48,695 nucleotides of DNA from an uncultured Alistipes sp. (GCA_944320665.1 CALUII010000011.1:1-48695), one strand, 5' to 3'. Positions 23,999-32,333 are shown, counted from the first letter of the stretch. The notes: generated by a model not told the origin, from the sequence alone. Made by a program: numbers and translations.

Positions 23999-25795
23999 AT
24001 GGTGGCAACGGAACATAAGCGGAAGGTCGGATGGCTCACGTCGCTGAGCCGTCGCCTGCATGAATTGATCGACGGCGTGGGACGTAGCCTGCGGCTGCAT
24101 CCGGTCGAGTGGGGTGAATTGCTGGTCGGATGTGTCGCCTGCCTGCTTTGGTACGAATGCGGATGGGCCGACGAACGGATGCAGTTCGTGTGGCTTGTGC
24201 CGTTGGCCGTGCTGGTGGCTCTGGCGCTGAACCGGGTGACGGAGCGGACTCCGTGGCGAAAAATTTATGCCGTCTGTTGGGCGCCCTTTGTCGCGATGGC
24301 CTGGTGGCCGGGCATCGGCGAATGGGTTGGCTCGCTGAACTACCGGCTTACGCTGGGGGTGATGGCGCCGCTGCTTCTGCTGTTGGGCTGCCGCGCCTGG
24401 GATAACCGACGTTTCGTGGCGGAGGCTTTTGCCTATCTGCGTGCCGCGGTGCAGGCCGGTGTGGCCGTGGGGGTGGGGCTGGGACTCTTTGCCGCCATCT
24501 TTTTCTCGATGATCTACATCTTCGGGTTGCAGGGCGGATGGGCGGAGCACGTCTGGGTCTGGGTGCTGATTCTCAGCGGAACGTTTTGTCTGCCGATTCT
24601 CTTTCTGGCATGGCTGGACCGTGCCCGCGAGTGCGGGGCGTGCAGTGTGACCGGAGGAGACGAGTCCCGATTCGGCGCGTTGCTGCGTGACCGAATCATC
24701 GCCCCGGCAGTGATGATCTATCTGGCCATTCTGTGGCTCTATATCCTGAAAATAGTGGTGACGTGGCGCCTGCCCGAGGGCGGTGTTGCCTATCTGGTCT
24801 TCGGTTTTACGTTGCTGGCTTTGTTCGTGCAGGCTCTCTACGAATTGGCGCAACGCAGGTGCTACGGCTGGTTCTTCGATCGGTTCAGTCTGTATGCACT
24901 GCCCGTCGTGGCGCTCTTCTGGGTGGGGGTGGCCCGTCGTGTGGGGGAGTATGGATTCACGCCGATGCGCGTGTGGCTGATCCTCTGCGGCGGGGTGATG
25001 ACGGGGTGGCTTCTGCTCTTTCTGACGCGCCGTACGGGACGTTATATGTGGGTAGCGTGGTTGGCGTTTGTTGCCTTTGCCGCAGTGATCTATGTGCCGG
25101 CCTGGACTCCCGAACGGTTGGCTCTTCGTGCGCAGGAGGCTCGGATCACGAGGTCCGCCCGTGAATTGGGTTGGCTCTCCGGGGCGGGGCAGCTGGTGTT
25201 TCGCCCGGTGGCAGCGGACGACTCTCTTCGGATGGGAACGTATCGACGCCTCTATCAGGCATTGCAATACGTAGAGTGTGAGGATCCGGAGCGACTCGAG
25301 AAGCGATTCGGAATTCAGAATAGTGCGCAATTGCTTGAGCAACTGCCCGGCGAGCGATTCCGGGCCGGGGTGGTCGGATCGAGCGGCGAGAGGGGTTGCA
25401 CCGTCGCCGAGCTTCCGACATGCGACGGCTGCCTGATCGCCGCACCTCCCGTCGGTCGAGCGATCGAGGTGCGGAACTACACGCGTTTGTATACGGAGGT
25501 GCGCTACGGCAGCGAGGAGTCGGGAACGTGGTTCGCGAAGGATACGCTGTGTGTGCGTATCGGCAGTGAGGAACCGCTGATGGTCGTGTCCGCCAGGGAG
25601 TTGCTTGAGACGCAGATGGCCCGGGTGGGACGGATCCCCGATGCGTATGATGACCGCGACGAGGCGGCACGCTGTGATTTCCTCGATTTCGAAAAGGAGG
25701 GGGTGCGCGTGATCTTCGGGTGGATGCAGCTCGGGACCGTCGATGGCGAAATCGTCATCGAGAGTTGTCAACCCGAAATGATTCTGGTGCGATGA
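23999..25795 (+). CDS. DUF4153 multi-pass membrane protein
   Basis: A 598-aa membrane protein with roughly ten hydrophobic segments in its first 370 residues, then a soluble C-terminal part of about 230 residues. The central segment (WRKIYAVCWAPFVAMAW and the following FAAIFFSMIYIFGL) resembles the DUF4153 family found in Bacteroidota and Firmicutes. The function is unknown. The C-terminal domain contains a YRRLYQALQYVECEDPERLE region and several Cys residues. Its stop overlaps the next start by four bases. It is 141 bases from rlmB, with no clear promoter between them. Confidence 0.8.
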   Translation: MVATEHKRKVGWLTSLSRRLHELIDGVGRSLRLHPVEWGELLVGCVACLLWYECGWADERMQFVWLVPLAVLVALALNRVTERTPWRKIYAVCWAPFVAMAWWPGIGEWVGSLNYRLTLGVMAPLLLLLGCRAWDNRRFVAEAFAYLRAAVQAGVAVGVGLGLFAAIFFSMIYIFGLQGGWAEHVWVWVLILSGTFCLPILFLAWLDRARECGACSVTGGDESRFGALLRDRIIAPAVMIYLAILWLYILKIVVTWRLPEGGVAYLVFGFTLLALFVQALYELAQRRCYGWFFDRFSLYALPVVALFWVGVARRVGEYGFTPMRVWLILCGGVMTGWLLLFLTRRTGRYMWVAWLAFVAFAAVIYVPAWTPERLALRAQEARITRSARELGWLSGAGQLVFRPVAADDSLRMGTYRRLYQALQYVECEDPERLEKRFGIQNSAQLLEQLPGERFRAGVVGSSGERGCTVAELPTCDGCLIAAPPVGRAIEVRNYTRLYTEVRYGSEESGTWFAKDTLCVRIGSEEPLMVVSARELLETQMARVGRIPDAYDDRDEAARCDFLDFEKEGVRVIFGWMQLGTVDGEIVIESCQPEMILVR

Positions 25796-26391
25796 GTGCG
25801 GTTGCAGCCAGGTCCGAACGTGAAACCGTCGTGCTGGAGGGCATCGGTGCGGTGCAGGTCGTGCGTTCGCGACGCGCGCGGCGCATCACGCTCTCGGTGC
25901 GTACGTCGGGTGAGGTGCGGTTGACACTGCCCTATGGCATTTCGCGCGAGCGGGCTCTGTCGTTTGCGGCGACCAAGCGGCCGTGGGTCGAGGCGGCTCG
26001 TCGACGAATCGAACAACGCTGTGCGGCCGTGCCGGCGTTGCCGCCCGAGGAGGAGCGGCGACGAATCGAAGAGATGAGGCGTGCGGCACGCAGCGATTTG
26101 CCTGAACGTGTCGAACGCCTGGCCCGTCGGTTCGGCTTTGTCTACGGACGGGTCTCCATCCGAGCTTCACGTACCAAGTGGGGATCGTGTACATCGACCA
26201 ATAACCTCTCACTGAGTCTCTATCTGATGGCTTTGCCCGAGCATCTGCGCGACTATGTGATCGTGCACGAATTGTGTCATACGGTGCATCATGACCATTC
26301 GCCGCGCTTCCATGCGCTGGTCGATCGTTGTCTCGAGGGGCGTGAACGAGAACTCGATCGCGAATTGAAGCGCTACATGATTCGTCGTTAG
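25792..26391 (+). CDS. YgjP-like zinc metallopeptidase (M48-related)
   Basis: This 199-aa protein matches the YgjP/DUF45 family: VRSRRARRITLSVRTSGEVR near the start, SIRASRTKWGSCTSTNNLSL in the middle and the zinc-binding HELCHTVHHDHSPRFH at about residues 165-180 (HExxH plus a downstream His). The start at 25792 overlaps the DUF4153 stop. The family is predicted cytoplasmic metallopeptidase with unknown substrate. Its translation is probably coupled to the membrane protein upstream, a possible functional pair. Confidence 0.92.
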   Translation: MSAVAARSERETVVLEGIGAVQVVRSRRARRITLSVRTSGEVRLTLPYGISRERALSFAATKRPWVEAARRRIEQRCAAVPALPPEEERRRIEEMRRAARSDLPERVERLARRFGFVYGRVSIRASRTKWGSCTSTNNLSLSLYLMALPEHLRDYVIVHELCHTVHHDHSPRFHALVDRCLEGRERELDRELKRYMIRR

Positions 26392-26610
26392 TGGGGCGAT
26401 GGTATGAATCGTCCGTTGTTCCATCCGAAACGGCGTGAGTGCTCCCCGATGAGGAATAAATTGGGGATGATCAATCTTTTAGAAGCTGTTTCGACCGATT
26501 CCGGCACGGAATTCGTCAGAGCCATTTCCGAGCCTCGGCGGTCGGGCGGTGTCGCCGTTCCAGGTGGCGAGGCGTGAGTTCCACTATGTTTATTTAATTC
26601 AGGTACGGTT

Positions 26611-26883
26611 ATGACAAAAGCAGAAATGGTCAAAAACATTGCCCGGCAGACGGGAATCGAACAGACGTCGATTTCGGTCGTTCTCGAAGGGTTCATGGAG
26701 CAGGTGCAACAGGCACTGGTTGACGGAGAGAGTGTCTATCTTCGTGGATTCGGCACCTTCCAGCGCAAGCATCGGGCCGAGAAGGTGGCGCGGAATATCT
26801 CGAGAAACACGACGATCCGCGTTCCGGCGCACGATATTCCGTCGTTCAAGCCGTCGCGTGAGTTCCTCGACAAGATCCGTTGA
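26611..26883 (+). CDS. hup: HU-family DNA-binding protein
   Basis: A 90-aa histone-like protein that bends and compacts DNA. It has the standard HU layout: MTKAEMVKNIARQTGIEQ helices, RGFGTFQRKHRAEKVARNIS arm and a C-terminal PSFKPSREFLDKI helix. In this organism it is a canonical single-domain HU, unlike the HU-SPOR fusion at 7.7 kb. The preceding 219 bases show no second gene of note; a GC-rich hairpin terminator follows. Confidence 0.96.
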   Translation: MTKAEMVKNIARQTGIEQTSISVVLEGFMEQVQQALVDGESVYLRGFGTFQRKHRAEKVARNISRNTTIRVPAHDIPSFKPSREFLDKIR

Positions 26884-26931
26884 CGGCGTGCCGAGGTAGA
26901 CCGAGGTGCGGCACCTGCGTCGTACCTCGGG

Positions 26932-26981
26932 GAAGCCGCCCCTCTCCCCAGTCGCGTGTCGGCGGGTAGGGGGGCGGCTTC
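26932..26981 (+). terminator. Terminator of the HU gene
   Basis: GAAGCCGCCCC (26932-26942) pairs with GGGGCGGCTTC (26971-26981). A smaller CCGAGGT/ACCTCGG hairpin (26901-26930) lies just upstream. T tract is weak. Confidence 0.65.
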
Positions 26982-27100
26982 GGTATTGTGAGAGCTGCAG
27001 GGCGGGGCTCGATCCGGTCGTATGGAGAAACCAGGCACGTAGAAGAGACCTTCCCGTTTTTTTCGAGGCCTCCGAATGCGTCCGGTTGCACGAAAATTCC

Positions 27101-27108
27101 TATCTTTG
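27101..27108 (+). promoter_or_regulatory. Promoter -7 element of the TPR regulator gene
   Basis: TATCTTTG matches TAnnTTTG, 36 bases before the ATG at 27145. Confidence 0.6.
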
Positions 27109-27144
27109 ACCTTCGTGCGGAATCATGTCCCGCAGGTTGTAGTG

Positions 27145-28905
27145 ATGAAGAAACTGTTTTTGTGGTTGTTGCCTCTCTGTTGCCTTTCGTGCGGCGGCCC
27201 GCGGGAAACCGACCGCCAGCTCGAAGAGGCCCGAAGTCTTTTGTGTGATGCTCCGGCCGAAGCGTTGCAGCGATTGCAGTGTCTGCGGCCCGAACAGTTG
27301 CGCCGTCCGAGGTTGCAGGCCAAATATGCATTGTTGTATACGCAGGCGCTGAACAAGAATCAGAGACAACCGACCTCCGATTCGCTCATTCGTCTGGCTG
27401 TAGAGTATTATGACTGCGTGGGGGATCCGCACGAGAGCGCAATGGCGTATTACTATCTTGGGCAATACCTCCACGATGCGGCCTCCAATCCATACAAGGC
27501 TGCCGAAGCACTCTTTACGGCCAGGGCCCTGGCCTCACGGACCGAGGACGACTACCTCAAGGGGTTGATCGATGTGGCAATCGGGACCATCTATATGGAA
27601 CAGTACGGTTTTGTCGAGGCGGTCTCCTACCTTGACTCCGGCGAGCACTACCTCCGTACGCAGGGCGGCACGCCGCGCAACCTGGCGATTGTAGCCGAGC
27701 TGAAGGCCAGTGCATACAAGCGGTTGAAACGTACGGAGCAGGCTGACTCCTGTTATCAGCAGGCGATGGCCCTGCTGGAGGAGCACCACTTCGAGTCGGA
27801 CCTTTTCCGCGTGCGATGGAGGTATGTCTCGGTCATAGAAGAGCGCTATGGCGCCGACTCGGCCTTCCGCTACCTCGAATCGCTCTATGCCCGTGCGGCG
27901 GTACCAGGCAGCCGGGAGTCGGAGCAGCTCGCTCCGTTGTATGATCAGTGGGGCTTGTTGCTCGGACTGCATTACAGCGCGGGAGATGTGGATTCGGTGC
28001 GCTATTATGGCGAGAAGTGTTTGAAGGAGGGGTATTACCGTTCGGGACGGGCGTTGATGGAGTGCCTGAACGTGCTCGAAGAGGTCGAATTTCGGGCCGG
28101 CAACTACCGCAAGGCTCGGGCGTATGCCGTACGCTATGTGCAGTTGCAGGATTCGTTGCACGGATCGCAGTACGTCTATTTCATGCAGGCGATCGACGAA
28201 CAGCGTCAGAACGAAATACTCACTCAGATGAACTACCGTCTTCGGGAACAGTCTCGTCTTCAATGGTTGATGTTGTGTGGGATCGGTGTGGTGCTGGTGG
28301 CGTTGGTGGCGCTCGGGGTGTATGCCGTACGGCGTTGGCGAGCCCGGGGACGTCGCCGCGAGCAACAGATGCGTGCCGAGATGGAGGCGTTGCAACGCTC
28401 CTATCGGCAGATGTGCGATCAACTGGGCCTGCTGCGGCAGCACGATGAAGGCAAAAACGAACAGGAGGCGCAACTTTACAAGGCACTTGAGGAGCGTCTG
28501 ATCGGATTGAGGGACCTGATGACGGTCTTCCAGATGGGAAAACCCTCCGATTTTGCCTCCAATTTCCGACGCTATGCCGAGGTTAACCTTACGTCGCGTT
28601 ATGCGCCTTCGGAGTTGCAGTTCGTGGTCAACCACAAGTATCACGGCATGATCGACTATTTGAAGCAGCACTATCCCGAATTGAATAAACACGATCTGGA
28701 TCTGTGCGGATTGCTTTGTCTCGGTTTTTCGCAGCAGGGGATCTGTTTCATGTACGGGTACGACGATATCGGTTCCTTCTACAACCGGCGCAGCCGTTTG
28801 AGACGCAAGCTGCATTTGCCGCCCGATGCCCGGATCGAGGATTTTGTCATGGAGTTGATGCAGCAGTTGAAGGCAAGGGACGACGAAAGGCAGAAGGATC
28901 AATAG
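27145..28905 (+). CDS. TPR-repeat transmembrane regulator
   Basis: A 586-aa protein whose layout suggests envelope signalling. Residues 1-17 look like an export signal ending in a lipobox-like LSCGG. Residues about 20-370 are helical repeats of TPR type (YALLYTQALNKNQ, AMAYYYLGQYLHD, ALMECLNVLEEVEFRAGNYR). One membrane helix lies at about 374-394, followed by a basic stretch, a coiled coil (about 400-450) and a C-terminal domain with NKHDLDLCGLLCLGFS and GSFYNRRSRLRRKL, resembling an HTH. This is the Bacteroidota DUF6377-like type, where periplasmic TPRs sense and the cytoplasmic end regulates; that role is inferred. An upstream in-frame ATG (27076) exists but lacks conserved sequence. Confidence 0.78.
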   Translation: MKKLFLWLLPLCCLSCGGPRETDRQLEEARSLLCDAPAEALQRLQCLRPEQLRRPRLQAKYALLYTQALNKNQRQPTSDSLIRLAVEYYDCVGDPHESAMAYYYLGQYLHDAASNPYKAAEALFTARALASRTEDDYLKGLIDVAIGTIYMEQYGFVEAVSYLDSGEHYLRTQGGTPRNLAIVAELKASAYKRLKRTEQADSCYQQAMALLEEHHFESDLFRVRWRYVSVIEERYGADSAFRYLESLYARAAVPGSRESEQLAPLYDQWGLLLGLHYSAGDVDSVRYYGEKCLKEGYYRSGRALMECLNVLEEVEFRAGNYRKARAYAVRYVQLQDSLHGSQYVYFMQAIDEQRQNEILTQMNYRLREQSRLQWLMLCGIGVVLVALVALGVYAVRRWRARGRRREQQMRAEMEALQRSYRQMCDQLGLLRQHDEGKNEQEAQLYKALEERLIGLRDLMTVFQMGKPSDFASNFRRYAEVNLTSRYAPSELQFVVNHKYHGMIDYLKQHYPELNKHDLDLCGLLCLGFSQQGICFMYGYDDIGSFYNRRSRLRRKLHLPPDARIEDFVMELMQQLKARDDERQKDQ

Positions 28906-28944
28906 AAATAAAAGTTTCTATTGTATCGCGTTTGGGTTTATGCA

Positions 28945-28975
28945 TTGCATAATACGTTGATAAACTATAATTTTG
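28945..28975 (+). promoter_or_regulatory. Promoter of the DUF3244 gene
   Basis: TTG (28945-28947) is followed after 20 bases by TAATTTTG (28968-28975), a full Bacteroidota match. The ATG is 28 bases further, so the gene can be transcribed apart from the TPR gene. Confidence 0.75.
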
Positions 28976-29003
28976 CAGTGTTAAACCCAAACAATTTCAT
29001 ATT

Positions 29004-29450
29004 ATGAAAAAGATTTTGATGCTGCTCTTTGCCGGCCTATGGCTGGCTTCGGTCGAGGCGGTTGCTTCGCAAAACGATTTGGTAATTGGACCTCCGATTA
29101 CCGATGTGGATATTCCGATTACCGCTGGCGGCGGCAACAACGGCGGTGACGGCGAGGGGGGCAGCGGCGGCAATTACGGGACTTCCTATCCTCAACCGAC
29201 ATCGGTGGTCGAGGCGGTCGAGGCCCGTTACCTGGGCAGCGAATCGTTGCTCGAACTCTGGTTCAATACTTCGATCGGACGTGTCGAAGTGGAGTTGACG
29301 GATCTGTCTACGGGACGTCCGCTGCTGACCTATGTCTGCGACACGAATTATGAGACGGAGCTCTATCTGCCGTTGACTCTCTACGAGGGCAGCTACAAGC
29401 TTTCGATCGTCGGAGCCGATTATTGGGGCTTCGGTCTCTTCGAGTTGTAG
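29004..29450 (+). CDS. DUF3244 secreted beta-sandwich protein
   Basis: A 148-aa exported protein: signal peptide residues 1-22 (cleavage near VEAVASQ), a Gly/Asn-rich linker (about 42-60, GGGNNGGDGEGGSGGNYG), and a small beta-sandwich domain (about 66-148) with LLELWFNTSIGRVEVELTDL and YEGSYKLSIVGADYWG, as in DUF3244 proteins. These small proteins occur next to TPR regulators in Bacteroidota, as here, 98 bases downstream, so a ligand or target relationship is plausible but unproven. Confidence 0.8.
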   Translation: MKKILMLLFAGLWLASVEAVASQNDLVIGPPITDVDIPITAGGGNNGGDGEGGSGGNYGTSYPQPTSVVEAVEARYLGSESLLELWFNTSIGRVEVELTDLSTGRPLLTYVCDTNYETELYLPLTLYEGSYKLSIVGADYWGFGLFEL

Positions 29451-29496
29451 TCGTGGGCCTCAAAAGCTGCGGCAGGAGTTTTTGACTGTCGCATGC

Positions 29497-29553
29497 GAAA
29501 AAGTGATGTCGGAGTACCGCCCTGCGGGGATGGTGCTCCGATACGCTTTTTTG
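29497..29553 (+). terminator. Terminator of the DUF3244 gene
   Basis: AAAAAG near 29498-29503 and CGGAGTACC (29510-29518) pair with GGTGCTCCG (29532-29540) and CTTTTTT (29546-29552). The stem is imperfect with a T run, 47 bases after the stop. Confidence 0.6.
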
Positions 29554-29630
29554 GGGGGGGGAATACTGAAATTTTTGCGCTCTGGGGCGAGAAAATGCGT
29601 GGAGTGTGGGCGGATCTGAAAAAAATTCAT

Positions 29631-29638
29631 ATATTTGA
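29631..29638 (+). promoter_or_regulatory. Promoter -7 element of the rubredoxin gene
   Basis: TATATTTG matches TAnnTTTG, 62 bases before the rubredoxin ATG. No -33 element was recognised. Confidence 0.5.
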
Positions 29639-29700
29639 CCGCTCCGGCACTGCTCTTGTCGTGTCGGTGACGTGTAACCTGTTAAAAACTGAATGCAATC

Positions 29701-29865
29701 ATGAAAAAGTACAGATGTATCGTTTGCGATTGGATCTATGATCCGGCAGTGGGAGATCCCGATGGCGGTATCGCTCCCGGAACTCCGTTCGAGGATATTC
29801 CCGATGAGTGGATCTGCCCCGTCTGCGGCGTGGGTAAGGAGAATTTCGAGGAGGTAGTCGAGTAA
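29701..29865 (+). CDS. Rubredoxin
   Basis: This small electron carrier has 54 aa. Four cysteines bind one iron: C6 and C9 (CIVC) and C39 and C42 (CPVC), each in CxxC. The conserved [20 protein letters not shown] segment and PDEWICP are typical. It serves oxygen or peroxide reduction in anaerobes, with partners such as rubrerythrin that are not in this window. The gene has its own promoter and a strong downstream hairpin, so it is likely monocistronic. Confidence 0.97.
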   Translation: MKKYRCIVCDWIYDPAVGDPDGGIAPGTPFEDIPDEWICPVCGVGKENFEEVVE

Positions 29866-29887
29866 TCGGACCGCTCGAAATGTTTGC

Positions 29888-29933
29888 TTCGGGGCGGCTG
29901 TCACACGTTTGAACGGTGTGGGGCCGCCCCGAA
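29888..29933 (+). terminator. Terminator of the rubredoxin gene
   Basis: TTCGGGGCGGC (29888-29898) pairs with GCCGCCCCGAA (29923-29933), with an inner CACAC/GTGTG pairing, 22 bases after the stop. Confidence 0.75.
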
Positions 29934-30032
29934 TTCTGTTGATGCTGCGGGACGCTGTGAGGCAAATCGAGGTGAATGCGGGACGAGTCGCAAAAAAACA
30001 CAATGCAACGGCCGAATCTCCTGCCCGAAAAC

Positions 30033-30063
30033 TTGGAGGTCCGGTTTTGTTTTCGTATCTTTG
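30033..30063 (+). promoter_or_regulatory. nagB promoter
   Basis: TTG (30033-30035) is followed after 20 bases by TATCTTTG (30056-30063). The ATG is 99 bases downstream, leaving a leader of about 90 bases. Confidence 0.65.
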
Positions 30064-30162
30064 AATAAACGGCACGGGGACTGCCGCGATGCGGTTTGCG
30101 AAGGCAATCTACAGCCTTCCCCTGTCGACGGAAACTGCGACCACACCTAAAACCTGTATGAT

Positions 30163-30960
30163 ATGAGACTGATTATCCAAAAAACACCGACGCAGGTCGC
30201 CCGGTGGACGGCCCGTTACATCGTGGAGCAGATCAAACAGAAGGAGAAGTATACACCGTCGCCTTTCGTATTGGGGTTACCCGGGGGGATGACACCGCTT
30301 GAGACTTACCGTGAGTTGATCCGTTTGTATCGTGCGGGCGAGGTGTCGTTCGCCAACGTCATCACGTTCAATATGGACGAATTCGTTGGATTGCCGGTCG
30401 ACCATCCGCAGAGTTTCCATACCTACATGTGGAGCAATTTTTTCAGCCACGTGGATGTTAGACCCGAACATGTGCACCTTCTCGACGGGGGGGCCGAGGA
30501 TCCCGTGAAGGAGTGCGCCGATTACGAGGCGCGCATGGCCGAAGTCGGCGGTATTGACCTCTTCCTGGGAGGTGTCGGCGAGGATGGGCACATCGCGTTC
30601 AACGAACCCTTCTCGTCGCTTACGTCGCGTACGCGGATCAAGATGCTCGCTCCGGAGACCATCGAGGCATATGCCCGGTTCTTTGGCGGAGATGCCTCCC
30701 TGGTGCCGCACAGGGTGCTGACGGTCGGCGTAGGGAGTGTCCTGGCGGCCCGTAAGGTGCTGATTCTCGCCGTCGGGCGGCGTAAGGCCCGTGCGGTATA
30801 CCACGGTATCGAGGGCCCGTACAACCACAAATGGACTATTTCGGCATTGCAGACCCATCCCAACAGCATGATCGTCTGCGATGAGGAGGCAACCGAACAG
30901 TTGCGTGTCGGCACCTATCGCTACTTCAAGGAGAGCGAGAAGGATAACCTGCTGCCGTAG
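30163..30960 (+). CDS. nagB: Glucosamine-6-phosphate deaminase
   Basis: Converts glucosamine 6-phosphate to fructose 6-phosphate and ammonia, feeding amino sugars (for example from mucin) into glycolysis. The 265-aa product has LGLPGGMTPLETYRELI near residues 40-55, FNMDEFVGL with the catalytic Asp, and GGVGEDGHIAFNEP with the catalytic His, plus the C-terminal ALQTHPNSMIVCDEEA. Length is normal for the hexameric enzyme. It is monocistronic, with its own promoter and terminator. A ROK regulator lies about 2.5 kb downstream, but no link is evident from the sequence. Confidence 0.97.
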   Translation: MRLIIQKTPTQVARWTARYIVEQIKQKEKYTPSPFVLGLPGGMTPLETYRELIRLYRAGEVSFANVITFNMDEFVGLPVDHPQSFHTYMWSNFFSHVDVRPEHVHLLDGGAEDPVKECADYEARMAEVGGIDLFLGGVGEDGHIAFNEPFSSLTSRTRIKMLAPETIEAYARFFGGDASLVPHRVLTVGVGSVLAARKVLILAVGRRKARAVYHGIEGPYNHKWTISALQTHPNSMIVCDEEATEQLRVGTYRYFKESEKDNLLP

Positions 30961-30998
30961 GATGGGGTGTGGCCCGCTGTTGCGGGCAGTTGATGAAA

Positions 30999-31036
30999 AA
31001 CGCCCCGGGCGGCCGTTACGTGCCGTGCGGGGCGTT
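30999..31036 (+). terminator. Terminator of nagB
   Basis: AACGCCCC (30999-31006) pairs with GGGGCGTT (31029-31036). A second small hairpin CCCGC/GCGGG lies just upstream (about 30973-30986). The T tract is weak (GGTTTG). Confidence 0.6.
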
Positions 31037-31091
31037 GGTTTGAGTGTAGCCGACGAGGCGCCGGGAGGTGCTCCCGTTCGAATCGGCGGAG

Positions 31092-31856
31092 CTATTTCTC
31101 GTAGGTCAGGTTGTCGAGGCAGAAATAGTAGGGGGCCATCGTGTCGTCGCATTCGATCGTGAATTCGAGCTTTGTGACGCTGCCCAGCCTTGTCAGATCC
31201 ATCGTCTGCCACCCTTCGGAGATTGTCGTTCCCTCGACCAGATTCAGTTTGACCTGGCCCGTCTGGGTGTTGTCGTCGGCATAGCCCGTGGCGACAAGCG
31301 TGAGGGTGGGCTTCTCCTCGGTGGTTACGTCGTCACGAAAATAGAGATAGACGTAGGTCGAGTTGGCCACTTCGGCCGAACGCAACGTGACGGGCGTCGT
31401 GAAGTGAATGACCGGAATGCCGTGAGGTACGGCCGTCCAGGCGCCGTAGAAGCCCACGGCGAACTGCGACGAGCCGTTGGCTCCGCTCGTGGCATAGACG
31501 CTCTTGTCGTTGGTGTAGCCGGCCGTCTGCATGTCGGTGTGGTTCGAGATCACGAACCCGTTCCACGTGTCGTAGGTGTGGCCGCTGTCGGAGAAGAAGG
31601 TCCAGATGTCGGCATCGGCTTCGGTGTAGAGGGAGCCGTAGTAGAGGTTCGACAGAATCGGATTGCCCTGCCAGTCGGTATCGTCCTGTTCGGTGGCCAT
31701 CGGTTTGCCCCAGATGTAGCCGTCGGTGCCAAGCTCGGCAGCCTCGAAATCAATCGTGATTACCTCGGGTTGAGTGGGTGCGGGGGTCTCGTCGTCGTCC
31801 GAGCAGGCACATGCGGCTGCCGAGGCCAGCAGCAGAAAGAATAGTTTTTTCATCAT
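31092..31856 (-). CDS. DUF4465 lipoprotein under B12 riboswitch control
   Basis: A 254-aa predicted lipoprotein. Residues 1-16 or 1-18 form the signal peptide with lipobox AAAC or CAC, followed by an acidic SDDDETPAPTQPE linker. The mature part shows DFEAAELGTDGYIWGK, SNHTDMQTAGYTND, AVGFYGAW and TKLEFTIECDDT, the pattern of DUF4465, a jelly-roll-like family found in Bacteroidota. A cobalamin riboswitch sits upstream on the same strand, so the protein probably acts in corrinoid capture. As I recall, B12-binding surface lipoproteins called BtuH in Bacteroides are related; this needs a search. No btuB or btuG gene is nearby. Confidence 0.85.
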   Translation of the reverse strand: MMKKLFFLLLASAAACACSDDDETPAPTQPEVITIDFEAAELGTDGYIWGKPMATEQDDTDWQGNPILSNLYYGSLYTEADADIWTFFSDSGHTYDTWNGFVISNHTDMQTAGYTNDKSVYATSGANGSSQFAVGFYGAWTAVPHGIPVIHFTTPVTLRSAEVANSTYVYLYFRDDVTTEEKPTLTLVATGYADDNTQTGQVKLNLVEGTTISEGWQTMDLTRLGSVTKLEFTIECDDTMAPYYFCLDNLTYEK

Positions 31857-32092
31857 AACTCTTGAATGTTTTTTTTATTTGGTAAACAACAAAAAGTTTC
31901 GCTTCATGTCATGTGCGCCTGCACGGTGCGGCGCGATCTCTCCGCGAAACGGTCTGTTGTATCTTTTATGGTCCGGGTGGGAAAACAACCAGGTACGATG
32001 CGAAGGATTCCTATCCTCGATCGGTTGAGACCATAGCTCCGTTCGCCGCAGATGCCGTCCATGTGGGATGCAGATTCCGTATCCGGAAAGGG
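31857..32092 (-). other. Long leader between riboswitch and DUF4465 gene
   Basis: About 236 bases separate the riboswitch core from the ATG at 31856. The stretch holds small hairpins (for example GCGCC/GGCGC near 31917-31937) and a possible ten-codon reading frame ending just before the gene. It must contain the expression platform, but I cannot define it. No gene is seen. Confidence 0.5.
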
Positions 32093-32270
32093 GCAAGGCA
32101 GGTCTTCTGACTCGTTCCCGGGGCAACGCCTTCCCAATCGCCCCAGCGATCAGTGGCTCAGAGTGTTGCCTCCGTGTCGGAACTCACAGCAGCGGGAACT
32201 GTTGCCGAATTGCGCGGCATTCCCTTTTCATCGCTCCGGGGACCCGTCGGGCCTCCTTGCGAACCTTGCG
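32093..32270 (-). promoter_or_regulatory. Cobalamin (AdoCbl) riboswitch
   Basis: On the minus strand the conserved blocks appear in the right order: GGGAA (32224-32220), GCTGCTGTGAG (32193-32183), GCCACTG (32157-32151) and the B12 box GAGTCAGAAGACCTGCC (32113-32097). The closing helix P1 forms from GCAAGG at the 5' end (32260-32255 or 32270-32265) with CCTTGC at the 3' end (32098-32093). A TATATTTG promoter core on the same strand lies just upstream. By family, adenosylcobalamin binding lowers expression of the downstream gene. Confidence 0.93.
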
Positions 32271-32274
32271 GGTG

Positions 32275-32282
32275 CAAATATA
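32275..32282 (-). promoter_or_regulatory. Promoter -7 element of the riboswitch transcript
   Basis: On the minus strand this reads TATATTTG, 5 bases before the 5' end of the riboswitch P1 helix. It lies back to back with the fabD promoter (32295). Confidence 0.6.
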
Positions 32283-32294
32283 GAAAAATAATCC

Positions 32295-32302
32295 TATCTT
32301 TG
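32295..32302 (+). promoter_or_regulatory. Promoter -7 element of fabD
   Basis: TATCTTTG matches TAnnTTTG, 31 bases before the fabD ATG (32334). It is divergent from, and about 12 bases away from, the riboswitch promoter. Confidence 0.6.
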
Positions 32303-32333
32303 TGCCGTCAAACCCCTAATCAATTTGGTGAGG

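Noticed and set aside
22880..25771. A 963-codon open frame antisense to rlmB and the DUF4153 gene
   Set aside because: Shadow of high-GC codon usage; the plus-strand genes show clear motifs and operon spacing.
26404..26577. Small 57-codon open frame before the HU gene
   Set aside because: It has no conserved sequence, no promoter core and no clear ribosome-binding region; compositionally it is ordinary intergenic sequence.
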